Notes: a model not told the origin generated them from the letters alone. Counted from the stretch's first letter, positions 1-7,724 are shown. The stretch: 64,000 nt of DNA from Alistipes_A hominis (GCF_014288115.1 NZ_JACOOK010000001.1:62001-126000), one strand, 5' to 3'. Numbers and translations: made by a program.

Positions 1-1371
1 TTCGACTCGCTCCGTCCGACGCCCGAGCTGAGCTTCGCCATCCGCAAGCTGGAATGCGACAGCGGCGTGGTCATCACCGCCTCGCACAACCCGAAAGAGT
101 ATAACGGCTACAAAGCGTACTGGAACGACGGCGCTCAGGTAGTGGCTCCGCACGACAAAAACATCATCGCGGAGGTGCAAAAGATCACGTCTCCGGATCA
201 GGTGCTCACCAACGGACACAAAGACAACATCGTCATTCTCGACGAAACCTTCGACGCGATCTACCTCGACGCCGTTCATTCGCTGTCGCTGTCGCCCGAA
301 GCCATCGCCGCCCATCACGACCTGAAAATCGTCTACACGCCGATACACGGAACCGGAGTCATCCTCGTCCCCGAATCGCTCCGCAAATTCGGCTTTACGA
401 ACGTCGTCACGGTAAAAGAACAGAATATCCCGGACGGCAACTTTCCGACCGTAGCGTCCCCGAACCCGGAAGAACGCGCGACCATGAAAATGGCGATCGA
501 CCTGGCCGCCCGGCAACAGGCGGAGATCGTCCTGGCCACCGACCCCGACGCCGACCGCATCGGGATGGCCCTGCGCGACCGCGACGGATCGTACATCTTG
601 CTGAACGGCAACCAGACATGCGCCCTGCTCGTATATTATATCGTAAGAAGGTGGAGCGAACTGGGAAAACTTCACGGCCGGGAGTACATCGTCAAAACGA
701 TCGTTACGACGGAACTGGTCGCCCGAATCGCCGAATCGTTCGGCGTGAAACATTTCGAATGCCTGACCGGCTTCAAGTATATCGCCACGGTCATCCGCAA
801 CCTCGAAGGGAAAATGCAGTACGTCTGCGGCGGAGAAGAGAGCTTCGGATTTCTCGCCGAAGATTTCGTCCGCGACAAGGACGCCGTCAGCGCCTGTTCG
901 CTGGCCGCAGAGGCCGCAGCCTGGGCCAAGAGCCAAGGAATGACGCTGTATGACCTACTGAAGGAAATCTACGTAAAATACGGCTTCTTCGACGAAGCGC
1001 TCGTCTCGATCGTCCGCCAGGGCAAAGAGGGACAGGAGGAAATCGCCCGAATGATGACCCAGTACCGGAACAATCCGCCGCAAAGCCTCGGAGGATCGCC
1101 CGTAATCACCGTGAAGGATTATCTGACCGGAGAATCGCTCGACGTAAAAAGCGGCCGCAAAACGCCCATCGATATGGAAAAATCGAACGTATTGCAGTTC
1201 ATCACAGCGGATTCGACCATCGTATCAATCCGTCCGTCGGGCACCGAGCCGAAAATCAAATTCTATTTCGGCGTCCGGGGAGAATTGTGCTGCGAAGATA
1301 AATTCGAAGAAACGCGCCAAACGATGGAACGTAAGATCGAATCGATCAAACAGGAGATGAAACTGATTTAA
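1..1371 (+). CDS. Phospho-sugar mutase (phosphoglucomutase/phosphomannomutase family), 5' end cut by the window
   Basis: The reading frame is open from base 1, so the gene starts upstream; 456 codons are visible and, for a family of about 580 residues, roughly 125 are missing. The protein is an alpha-D-phosphohexomutase that moves phosphate between C1 and C6 of glucose or mannose in the cytoplasm. The catalytic phosphoserine loop is seen as TASHNPKEYNGYK near the visible start, the metal-binding loop as ATDPDADRIG, the sugar loop as GGEESFG, and the C-terminal phosphate-binding loop as RPSGTEPKIKFY. Substrate preference cannot be told from sequence. The HIT gene follows after 22 bases, so co-transcription is plausible. 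Confidence 0.93.
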   Translation, partial: FDSLRPTPELSFAIRKLECDSGVVITASHNPKEYNGYKAYWNDGAQVVAPHDKNIIAEVQKITSPDQVLTNGHKDNIVILDETFDAIYLDAVHSLSLSPEAIAAHHDLKIVYTPIHGTGVILVPESLRKFGFTNVVTVKEQNIPDGNFPTVASPNPEERATMKMAIDLAARQQAEIVLATDPDADRIGMALRDRDGSYILLNGNQTCALLVYYIVRRWSELGKLHGREYIVKTIVTTELVARIAESFGVKHFECLTGFKYIATVIRNLEGKMQYVCGGEESFGFLAEDFVRDKDAVSACSLAAEAAAWAKSQGMTLYDLLKEIYVKYGFFDEALVSIVRQGKEGQEEIARMMTQYRNNPPQSLGGSPVITVKDYLTGESLDVKSGRKTPIDMEKSNVLQFITADSTIVSIRPSGTEPKIKFYFGVRGELCCEDKFEETRQTMERKIESIKQEMKLI

Positions 1372-1393
1372 ACCGAACCAAAAACCGTAAAAA

Positions 1394-1780
1394 ATGGCTT
1401 CCGTATTCACACGTATCGTAAAAGGGGAGATCCCGTGCTACAAGGTAGCCGAGGACGACAGATATTTTGCATTTCTGGATATCAATCCGCTTGCAAAGGG
1501 TCACACGCTGGTCATCCCGAAAGAGGAGACCGACAATATTTTCGACTTGGACGACCGGACGCTGGCGGACATGATGGTTTTCGCCAAACGGATCGCGCGT
1601 AAAATACAGGCTAATATAGCTTGTAAAAAAGTCGCCGTCGTCGTTCTCGGGCTCGAAGTTCCGCATGCCCATATCCACCTGATACCGATTAACAGCGAAA
1701 AAGACGTCGATTTTCATCGGGAAAAACTCCAACTCACCCCGGAGGAATTCCAACGAATAGCAAAGACAATCAGCTTATAA
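1394..1780 (+). CDS. HIT family nucleotide-binding hydrolase
   Basis: A 128-residue HIT protein, full length for the Hint/HIT branch, which hydrolyses or transfers nucleotides from adenosine 5'-phosphoramidate-type substrates. The N-terminal signature FTRIVKGEIPCYKVAEDDRYFAFLD is typical in layout, and the histidine triad appears near the C-terminus as HAHIHLIPI (about residues 96-104). The central part (ACKKVAVVVLGLEVP) is in the position of the usual hydrophobic strand. It follows the mutase gene by 22 bases and is closed by a hairpin plus T-run terminator. The physiological substrate is not known. Confidence 0.92.
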   Translation: MASVFTRIVKGEIPCYKVAEDDRYFAFLDINPLAKGHTLVIPKEETDNIFDLDDRTLADMMVFAKRIARKIQANIACKKVAVVVLGLEVPHAHIHLIPINSEKDVDFHREKLQLTPEEFQRIAKTISL

Positions 1781-1796
1781 TAAAACACTTAAATTC

Positions 1797-1828
1797 AAAA
1801 AACGGAGCCTGAAGAGGTTCCGTTTTTT
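1797..1828 (+). terminator. Intrinsic terminator after the HIT gene
   Basis: A 14-base stem with one mismatch or wobble (AAAAAACGGAGCCT pairing with AGGTTCCGTTTTTT), a GAAG loop, and a built-in T-run lie just downstream of the HIT stop codon. Confidence 0.85.
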
Positions 1829-1840
1829 ATTTAACATAAT
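1829..1840 (+). promoter_or_regulatory. Copy 1 of 12-bp motif ATTTAACATAAT (possible operator)
   Basis: An exact 12-mer that recurs at 2926-2937 and, inverted, at 3237-3248. The three copies bracket the XRE regulator gene. A role as operator is inference. Confidence 0.4.
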
Positions 1841-2377
1841 TAAACAGGAAATCTCTCCATATAAGAATCCAATCGAAGTCCCGGCAGGGTAGGGATTATT
1901 CTTGTAAAAAAATAGGATAAAACCGCCCTGGTATTTCCACTTTTGTAAAATTAACACTTGTAAATACCGAGCGTTTAATCATAAATGTAACCAAAACCCC
2001 GATGCAACTCGATTTTGTCAACTATAAATACATCTGTAAAATATGAAATAAAGATCAAATATCAAACACGATAAATTCATGTAAAAATATTTATATTATA
2101 TATACAAATACATAAAAATCAGTACTGTAAATCTTATTACATAAACTTAATAATGATATAATCAATCGAAACGTGATTTAACTGACATGCAAAAGACGTA
2201 TTACAACGACAATTAAAGATTATAGTCATTGAAAACCAGTATTATATATTATATAAAATAAATAATTAATTTATATTAAATAAAAGACCTTCCTTTTCGA
2301 GGTCTTCTTCCGTTTCCAATATTTCACACATGTAACTTATCCTTTTTTACATATGTATTTACATTCGTGAAATACGG
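1829..2377. other. Long AT-rich non-coding gap with repeated TGTAAA words
   Basis: No credible gene is present; the one 60-codon minus-strand frame lacks any family resemblance. The gap carries TGTAAA on the plus strand at 1903, 1944, 1959, 2035, 2080 and 2126, with TGTAAC at 1986 and 2333. Two more TGTAAA copies lie in the next promoter (2390, 2408). This looks like a regulatory or horizontally acquired segment rather than decayed coding sequence. Confidence 0.6.
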
Positions 2378-2409
2378 TTTGTTTATTTTTGTAAAACTGT
2401 TTAACTTTG
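2378..2409 (+). promoter_or_regulatory. Bacteroidota-type promoter of the XRE regulator
   Basis: TTTG at 2378-2381 and TAACTTTG at 2402-2409 are separated by 20 bases and match the -33/-7 consensus. A second TAnnTTTG (TATTTTTG) lies at 2384-2391. The predicted start of transcription would be only about 10 bases ahead of the ATG at 2424, so the mRNA leader would be very short. Confidence 0.6.
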
Positions 2410-2423
2410 TAAAAAATCCGAAT

Positions 2424-2912
2424 ATGCGGGAAAGATTGCTGAAATTTATGGAAATGGAGAAGCTATCGGCTTCCCGTCTGGCTGAAATTCTGGGAGTGCA
2501 ACCGGCGACCATATCGCACATCATCAGCGGACGCAATAAACCCAGTTTCGAGTTTATCGAAAAAATGCTGTTACGTTTCCCGAAAGTAAATCCGGAATGG
2601 TTTCTACTGGGGAAAGGTTCCGCATACCGTCCGGATGTTTCGTCTTCGCCGAATCCGAATCCGTCGCAGGAATTCCGGCTGTCCGCGAATCTTTTTGAAA
2701 CGGCGAATATCCCGGCAACGGAATCTTCGGTCGGCCAACCGGAACGAAAGATTCCGGGAACTCCCGGTGCGACTTCCCCGGAAGTACCAACCAACCATCC
2801 ATCCATAGATACAAAAAAACAGATATCGAAAACCGAGTTCTCGGAGCCAGACATCGAGCGCATCGTAATCTTCCTGAAGAACGGCACCTGCATCTCTTAC
2901 AAGCCCCGGTAA
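2424..2912 (+). CDS. XRE-family helix-turn-helix transcriptional regulator
   Basis: A 162-residue DNA-binding protein. The N-terminal HTH_3 domain covers about residues 1-65 (SASRLAEILGVQPATISHI is the helix-turn-helix, followed by SGRNKPSFEFIEKMLLRFP and NPEWFLLGKG), a pattern common in Bacteroidota XRE proteins. A Ser/Pro-rich linker follows, and the C-terminus ends in IERIVIFLKNGTCISYKPR, a strand-rich tail seen in this subfamily. A GTG frame opening at 2367 would extend the protein, but it would place the start inside the promoter, so ATG 2424 is preferred. It stands alone upstream of the metallopeptidase lipoprotein island and between copies of a 12-bp motif, so local regulation is plausible. 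Confidence 0.85.
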   Translation: MRERLLKFMEMEKLSASRLAEILGVQPATISHIISGRNKPSFEFIEKMLLRFPKVNPEWFLLGKGSAYRPDVSSSPNPNPSQEFRLSANLFETANIPATESSVGQPERKIPGTPGATSPEVPTNHPSIDTKKQISKTEFSEPDIERIVIFLKNGTCISYKPR

Positions 2913-2925
2913 AAAACAGAAAATA

Positions 2926-2937
2926 ATTTAACATAAT
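2926..2937 (+). promoter_or_regulatory. Copy 2 of 12-bp motif ATTTAACATAAT
   Basis: An exact copy of the motif at 1829-1840, 14 bases after the stop codon of the XRE gene. Confidence 0.4.
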
Positions 2938-3480
2938 GTAACCCCTGATAGACCTTTCTACGATTCCCTTATAGACCGGATTGCGTTCGGAGAAAACGAT
3001 TCTTGCCCGGTATTTCATTGATTACATCCCGATATTCCGGACATCTTTATTTTATGCTAAAAAAGATCTCCCATTAATAATAACAAGAGTCGGCGGCCGA
3101 TCTCACGATTCGCCGACCGATCGCGGTTCGCCTGAAAATACGGACAGTTATCTCTGAATCGATTTGCATAATTCATACATGATTCGATCGTTTGCGGCGC
3201 TCTTACGATTCGGAAATATTTTTGATTATAATATATATTATGTTAAATAATGCTTAAGGATTACGTCATCGAAGAATAAAAAAGACTCTTATAAGGAACC
3301 TAAATAGATCCCCTGCTTTTTATATTCGTAATCCAAACATATAATATACAATAATTTATCAATAAAAGGAGGTGGAAACTTTGTAAAAAATCAACTATCG
3401 CATCGGGAAGTTACGCGCTTCCCTTCCTGGAAACGGAAAAAAACTACCCTAAAATTTATTTACGAACCAAAACTTAATTT
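2938..3480. other. AT-rich gap upstream of the metallopeptidase lipoprotein
   Basis: No gene is supported here. It contains an inverted copy of the 12-mer (3237-3248), a perfect Shine-Dalgarno-like AAAGGAGGTG near 3366-3375 with no usable start codon behind it, and the 16-mer AACTTTGTAAAAAATC at 3377-3392, which is identical to 2403-2418 in the XRE promoter. No full TAnnTTTG box was found for the gene at 3481. Confidence 0.6.
3237..3248 (-). promoter_or_regulatory. Copy 3 (inverted) of 12-bp motif ATTTAACATAAT
   Basis: ATTATGTTAAAT on the plus strand is the exact reverse complement of the copies at 1829 and 2926. It lies about 230 bases ahead of the lipoprotein gene. Confidence 0.4.
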
Positions 3481-5082
3481 ATGAAGAACCGACTATGGTG
3501 GCTGGCTGGTACTACGGCCGTCGTCTTATTTTTCCATTGCTGCACGAACGATCCGTGCGATTATGGAGGGGATGTCGGAGAAAAGGCATCCGAACATTTC
3601 CCGGCGCAGGAAGCCCGCGCCTATTTCGAACAAACGGCCGAAGACCTGCGCATGGTGCATATAGGCTGCCGACACGAACACGGAGACTGCGGACACGGTC
3701 ACGGACAGTCGACCAAAGGGATACTCAACGAGGTGGAACAGGCCGCCCTAATGACACCTCTATGGAATGACCTGCGGCAAACCTACGAAAACGGCAAAGT
3801 CGTTACCCTCGAAGTTCCGCTGCGCGTCGGAGGCACTCCGCTGAAAGCCTGGTCGCCGCGAAAAGCCGACGGACATGCCGGAAGCGTCGACGGCTCGACC
3901 GTAACGATGAAATTGATTCTGCAAAAAAACATCGAAACCGGAAATAAACGCTATTTTATCGCTACCTTTATTCCGGATTCGTCCTGCTACAACAAACGGA
4001 AAGACATGAAAACCCCTTATCGGTTTATGAGAGACCGCGATTATTCGGGTTATGTAATTATTTCGGACGTGGAAGGCCGATACCTCGCATCCTATCTGCA
4101 CCGCAACGGAGGACGGATGGAAGTCGGCATGAGACAGCGTTCGACCGACGAAAACGCCGATACGACGGACGTCATCGACCGGCTGTATATGTCAACCCCT
4201 ACCCTTGCTCTGGTTACCCGCAGTTCCGACTCGGAAAGCGACGGCAACGAAGGTTTCGGATACTGCCCGTTCTGCAATTCGATCTCCGTTTGGGGAGTCT
4301 GTCCGAACGGATGTGGGATCGAAGTAACCCCTTCCTATTGTTCGGTATGCGGATTCCTTTCGGAAAGATGCGTCTGCTGCCCGATCTGCAAACATCACCC
4401 GTGCACCTGCTTCTCCCAGGAAGGAAGCATCGACGTCGGTTACGGCGGGGAATTCAAATGCACGAATCCGGGATGTCTGTTCCAATTCTGCAACGGCGAA
4501 TGCGAAGAACTCGATAACATCCCCACCGCAGGGCATTCGGATCCCAAACCGGATCAACTGACCGCAGCCTGGAACGAAGTGAACCTGGGCATTCCATGGG
4601 CTTGCAGCCAGATGCTCAGAAATCTTCAGGCTGAGGGGAAGCTGACTATAAAATTCGGGCGTATTTCCAAAGCGGGAACGACTAACGTAAGATATAATAC
4701 TCAGACCCGTCAAATCAACGGCTATGTAATGACCTATGACGAAACATTGTTCGGAGATGCATCTTCATTAGGTAAAAGGATGCTGGTTTTTCACGAAGTC
4801 GTCCATGTCATTCTGTTCGACAGTCTGAAGTGGATGAATCCGAACAAATCTTTCAAAGATTACGACAATGAACATCACGAAAAAATGGTGAAAGATCAAA
4901 ACATCAATAGCTGGCTTAAAAAGCTATTTCCAGGATTTACCGAGGAGAAATACGAAATGCTGAGATATGCCGGGACGGAAGATAGCCCTGTATTTAAAGA
5001 TGAATTAACTAAGCCAGAACAAGGGTTTTACAAAAAATTTCTTTCCGATCAAGGAATAATTGTCGACGCAAAAGCAAAATAA
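3481..5082 (+). CDS. Modular exported protein with cysteine-rich metal-binding segments and C-terminal HEVVH metallopeptidase-like domain
   Basis: 533 residues; I cannot assign a named family. A signal peptide ends in FFHCC, a plausible but poor lipobox with Cys20 or Cys21. Residues about 35-60 (ASEHFPAQEARAYFE) begin an N-terminal domain that also holds a His/Cys cluster (IGCRHEHGDCGHGHG, 61-75). Residues 100-245 look like a beta-rich domain. Residues 261-341 hold successive CxxC-type pairs (CPFC, CPNGC, CSVC, CVCC, CPIC, HPCTC, CTNPGC), resembling zinc ribbons. The C-terminal domain carries HEVVH at 438-442 and a downstream NEHHE at 463-467, as in zincin-type metallopeptidases. The C-terminal third is more AT-rich than the N-terminal part. 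Four paralogous small exported proteins follow, the first 13 bases downstream. A toxin-like or processing peptidase role is inference. Confidence 0.65.
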   Translation: MKNRLWWLAGTTAVVLFFHCCTNDPCDYGGDVGEKASEHFPAQEARAYFEQTAEDLRMVHIGCRHEHGDCGHGHGQSTKGILNEVEQAALMTPLWNDLRQTYENGKVVTLEVPLRVGGTPLKAWSPRKADGHAGSVDGSTVTMKLILQKNIETGNKRYFIATFIPDSSCYNKRKDMKTPYRFMRDRDYSGYVIISDVEGRYLASYLHRNGGRMEVGMRQRSTDENADTTDVIDRLYMSTPTLALVTRSSDSESDGNEGFGYCPFCNSISVWGVCPNGCGIEVTPSYCSVCGFLSERCVCCPICKHHPCTCFSQEGSIDVGYGGEFKCTNPGCLFQFCNGECEELDNIPTAGHSDPKPDQLTAAWNEVNLGIPWACSQMLRNLQAEGKLTIKFGRISKAGTTNVRYNTQTRQINGYVMTYDETLFGDASSLGKRMLVFHEVVHVILFDSLKWMNPNKSFKDYDNEHHEKMVKDQNINSWLKKLFPGFTEEKYEMLRYAGTEDSPVFKDELTKPEQGFYKKFLSDQGIIVDAKAK

Positions 5083-5095
5083 AAAACAAATCAAT

Positions 5096-5656
5096 ATGAA
5101 AAGATTATTTTTTATACTATTTGCCAGTGTTATTACATGGCAAACGGGATCAGCTCAATCAGGTTCCGATACATACCTGACTTGTAACTCATTATCAAAA
5201 AGCAACATAACCGAAGGTATCGGAAGGTACGAAGATTCCCGAGATGACAAAAATCCTCTCTATAATTACCGAGCCGTCATGTTCCTAATGAATTCCGATA
5301 GTAAAGACATCTGTATCTGGTTTTTGCACTCTAATTTAAACTTAACCGAACTGCGTAAAATCAGAGAGCCCAAATGGTACGACCAGTTGAAAATCATCTA
5401 TAAACCGAGGACTTTCCTCGGTACCATCGAACGGGCAAAACCGATCCACCTGGAAGAAAAACTGAAATCGTTCAGAAACAACAAAGAAGCATGGATGTGG
5501 GCAAATAACCTGAAAGGAAAAGTGCTCTACATGCTCGACTGGAACGATCCGATCAACTGCGTCGAAGAAGGCGACGGATCGACGATCAAGCTGATACAGG
5601 TCAGGGTGCTGGATACCAACGAACCCAAACAAGGAACCGTTATCCAACCCGAATAA
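5096..5656 (+). CDS. Small exported protein, paralog A of four
   Basis: 186 residues with a signal peptide ending near GSAQ (MKRLFFILFASVITWQTGSAQ). A frame opening at 5060 would overlap the previous gene; ATG 5096 places the signal peptide at the true N-terminus. Shared family landmarks are SDTYLTCNSL, ITEGIGRYED, YNYRAVMFLM, IIYKPRTFL, AKPIHLEEKL, EAWMWANNLKGK and EEGDGSTIKLIQV. I recognise no known domain. It is nearly identical to paralog C over its last two-thirds. Position right after the metallopeptidase gene suggests a functional link, perhaps immunity, inhibitor or substrate; this is inference. Confidence 0.7.
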   Translation: MKRLFFILFASVITWQTGSAQSGSDTYLTCNSLSKSNITEGIGRYEDSRDDKNPLYNYRAVMFLMNSDSKDICIWFLHSNLNLTELRKIREPKWYDQLKIIYKPRTFLGTIERAKPIHLEEKLKSFRNNKEAWMWANNLKGKVLYMLDWNDPINCVEEGDGSTIKLIQVRVLDTNEPKQGTVIQPE

Positions 5657-5717
5657 TTGAAAAACAAAATAAAAACAGCCGAAATGCATCGTCATTCCGG
5701 CTGTTTTTATTATTTTT
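5330..5717 (+). repeat. Direct repeat, copy 1 (3' half of paralog A plus its terminator)
   Basis: This stretch is almost the same as 6640-7027, offset about 1310 bases, including the non-coding tail and terminator. The identity across a non-coding boundary shows recent duplication or conversion of a gene-plus-terminator unit. Confidence 0.8.
5671..5708 (+). terminator. Intrinsic terminator after paralog A
   Basis: AAAAACAGCCG pairs with CGGCTGTTTTT across a 16-base loop, and a further T-rich run follows. The next paralog begins only 43 bases later. Confidence 0.8.
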
Positions 5718-5750
5718 ATAATTATCGAACAACAACACAAAATCGTCACT

Positions 5751-6317
5751 ATGGGAACATCATTGAGAAAAATCATTTATTCAATACTGTTTTGTTCTTT
5801 ATATCAAAATATCACAGCCCAAACAAGATCCGACATATATCTCATCTGCAACTCTTCTAAAAACGAGATTTCGGAAGGAATGTGGAGAGGTGATATTAAA
5901 TATGATAACGATCCCGTATATAATCATCCGCCTATTACCTTTTTATTTGAATCTAAAAACGTAGGATATACGATATGGTTTACTCATTATAGTTTCAACC
6001 TCGACAAATTAAAGAAAGAAAGACCCATTCAAAAAGACGATTACCAAATGCAAATCTTAATTAAGCCTAAATCATTCTATAACAACACTATATTAAAAGC
6101 GAATCCGATCTATATAGATCGAATAAAAGAGACCTTCAAAACAGCAAAAGAGGCTTGGGCATGGGCAGACGGACTAAGAGAAAAGACAATCTATCTGTTC
6201 GACGGAAGCGATCCGATGAACTGGGGGGAAGAAGGAGATGGGACAACCATCCGATTAATCGAAGTCAGAATGGTAGCAACCAATGAGCCCAGAGAGGAAT
6301 TGGTATTTCCGGACTAA
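5751..6317 (+). CDS. Small exported protein, paralog B of four
   Basis: 188 residues with a signal peptide (MGTSLRKIIYSILFCSLYQNITAQ). It keeps the family landmarks in altered form: SDIYLICNS, EISEGMW, LIKPKSFY, KANPIYIDRIKETF, EAWAWADGLREK and EEGDGTTIRLIEVRM. It is the most diverged of the four and the most AT-rich. Function is unknown. It lies between two terminators, so expression from the upstream genes would require read-through, and I see no TAnnTTTG promoter in front of it. Confidence 0.7.
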   Translation: MGTSLRKIIYSILFCSLYQNITAQTRSDIYLICNSSKNEISEGMWRGDIKYDNDPVYNHPPITFLFESKNVGYTIWFTHYSFNLDKLKKERPIQKDDYQMQILIKPKSFYNNTILKANPIYIDRIKETFKTAKEAWAWADGLREKTIYLFDGSDPMNWGEEGDGTTIRLIEVRMVATNEPREELVFPD

Positions 6318-6337
6318 AAAATCACGTTTTTCTTCTT

Positions 6338-6367
6338 CAGAGCCGGTTTCAACCGGCTCTGTTTTTT
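6338..6367 (+). terminator. Intrinsic terminator after paralog B
   Basis: A perfect 11-base stem (CAGAGCCGGTT with AACCGGCTCTG), a 2-base loop, then six T. Confidence 0.88.
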
Positions 6368-6405
6368 AATTATTATCAGTATATTGCATTTACGGAACAA
6401 TCAAT

Positions 6406-6966
6406 ATGAAAAAATTACTTTTTATACTACTTGTCAATGCACTTGCATGGCAAACGGGATCGGCTCAATCAGGTTCCGATACATACCTGACCTGCAGCTC
6501 ATTATCGAAAGATCATATAACCGAAGGGATCGGAAGATTCGAAGACCCCAGTGACGACGACGATCCTACCTATAATTATCGGGCCGTTATGTTCTTAATG
6601 CATTCTGACAGTAAAGACATTAATATTGATTTTATACACGTCAATTTTAATCTAACCGAACTGCGTAAAATCAGAGAGCCCAAATGGTACGACCAATTGA
6701 AAATCATCTATAAACCGCGGACTTTCCTCAGTACCATCGAACGGGCGAAACCGATCCACCTGGAAGAAAAACTGAAATCGTTCAGAAACAACAAAGAAGC
6801 ATGGATGTGGGCAAATAACCTGAAAGGAAAAGTGCTGTACATACTCGATTGGAACGATCCGATCAACTGCGTCGAAGAAGGCGACGGGTCGACGATCAAA
6901 CTGATACAAGTTATGCTGCTGGATACCAACGAACCCAAACAGGGAACCGTTATCCAACCCGAATAA
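6406..6966 (+). CDS. Small exported protein, paralog C of four
   Basis: 186 residues, signal peptide ending GSAQ. It matches paralog A residue for residue over most of its length, with the differences concentrated in the middle (for example INIDFIHVNFNLTEL against ICIWFLHSNLNLTEL). The shared C-terminal half contains WYDQLKIIYKPRTFL and WANNLKGKVLY. Function is unknown. The localised differences between near-identical copies would suit a protein whose binding face is under diversifying selection; this is inference. Confidence 0.7.
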   Translation: MKKLLFILLVNALAWQTGSAQSGSDTYLTCSSLSKDHITEGIGRFEDPSDDDDPTYNYRAVMFLMHSDSKDINIDFIHVNFNLTELRKIREPKWYDQLKIIYKPRTFLSTIERAKPIHLEEKLKSFRNNKEAWMWANNLKGKVLYILDWNDPINCVEEGDGSTIKLIQVMLLDTNEPKQGTVIQPE

Positions 6967-7027
6967 TTGAAAAACAAAATAGAAACAGCCGAAATGCATC
7001 GTCATTCCGGCTGTTTTTATTATTTTT
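6640..7027 (+). repeat. Direct repeat, copy 2 (3' half of paralog C plus its terminator)
   Basis: Near-identical to 5330-5717, including the non-coding tail after the stop codon. Confidence 0.8.
6981..7018 (+). terminator. Intrinsic terminator after paralog C
   Basis: The same hairpin as at 5671-5708 with one base changed (AGAAACAGCCG arm), followed by a T-rich run. The next paralog starts 27 bases further on. Confidence 0.8.
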
Positions 7028-7045
7028 ATAGTAAATACTCCCTCT

Positions 7046-7624
7046 ATGAAAAAATTACTTCTTATACTGTTTGTCAACGTAATTGCATGGCAAACGGGAC
7101 CGGCTCAGACAAAATCCGACCTATACTTAATATGCAACTCATTGCCGATCGATTCGGTCACGGAAGGCGTCGGTAGATACGAAGATATCAGGGACGACAA
7201 CGACTCCATATATGACCATCGGCCGATCTCGTTTTTGATGGTATCCCGAAGCAAAGATATCAGAATCTGGTTCGACCATTACTGCTTCAATACGAACGAA
7301 CGCCGTAAAATAGTTGCAATCGACCGGACGGACCAACTGAAAATTATCTATAAGCCACGGTCGTTCCTAAAGACGATCGAGCAGGCAAAACCGATCCGGC
7401 TGGAAGACCGACTGGAAGCTTTCGAAATAAACGAAGAAGCCTGGCTATGGGCGAAAACGCTGGCCGGAAAAATACTGTACCTATTCGACCGGAACGACCC
7501 GGTCAATTCGGCCGAAAATGGCTACGGCCCGACAATCAAGCTGATACAGGTAAATCTGGGCAGTACGAATAAGCGGGAACAGGAACTCTTTTTTCACGAA
7601 ATCCACAACCGGTTTCTGCCCTGA
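7046..7624 (+). CDS. Small exported protein, paralog D of four
   Basis: 192 residues with a signal peptide (MKKLLLILFVNVIAWQTGPAQ). Family landmarks are present: SDLYLICNSL, VTEGVGRYEDI, IIYKPRSFLKTIEQAKPI, EEAWLWAKTLAGK and GPTIKLIQVN. Its codon use is more GC-rich than in paralog B and its C-terminus is extended by FFHEIHNRFLP. Function is unknown. It is the last gene of the island; zinc-transporter genes follow after a 186-base gap. Confidence 0.7.
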   Translation: MKKLLLILFVNVIAWQTGPAQTKSDLYLICNSLPIDSVTEGVGRYEDIRDDNDSIYDHRPISFLMVSRSKDIRIWFDHYCFNTNERRKIVAIDRTDQLKIIYKPRSFLKTIEQAKPIRLEDRLEAFEINEEAWLWAKTLAGKILYLFDRNDPVNSAENGYGPTIKLIQVNLGSTNKREQELFFHEIHNRFLP

Positions 7625-7724
7625 AACGGAACGCCCGGGAACAAAAACCTTTCGGCAGTTCTGCTCCTTACCGGAAAACGACAGATTTTCGGCGCAGGAA
7701 TTGTGCGATCCCGACCCGTTTTCA

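Noticed and set aside
1775..1957. 60-codon minus-strand frame in the gap after the HIT gene
   Set aside because: It overlaps the terminator, has no ribosome-binding or promoter signal and no family-like pattern.
5657..7031. Repeated AT-rich hairpins taken as attachment sites of a mobile element
   Set aside because: They are ordinary intrinsic terminators duplicated with their genes. No integrase, transposase or target duplication is visible.
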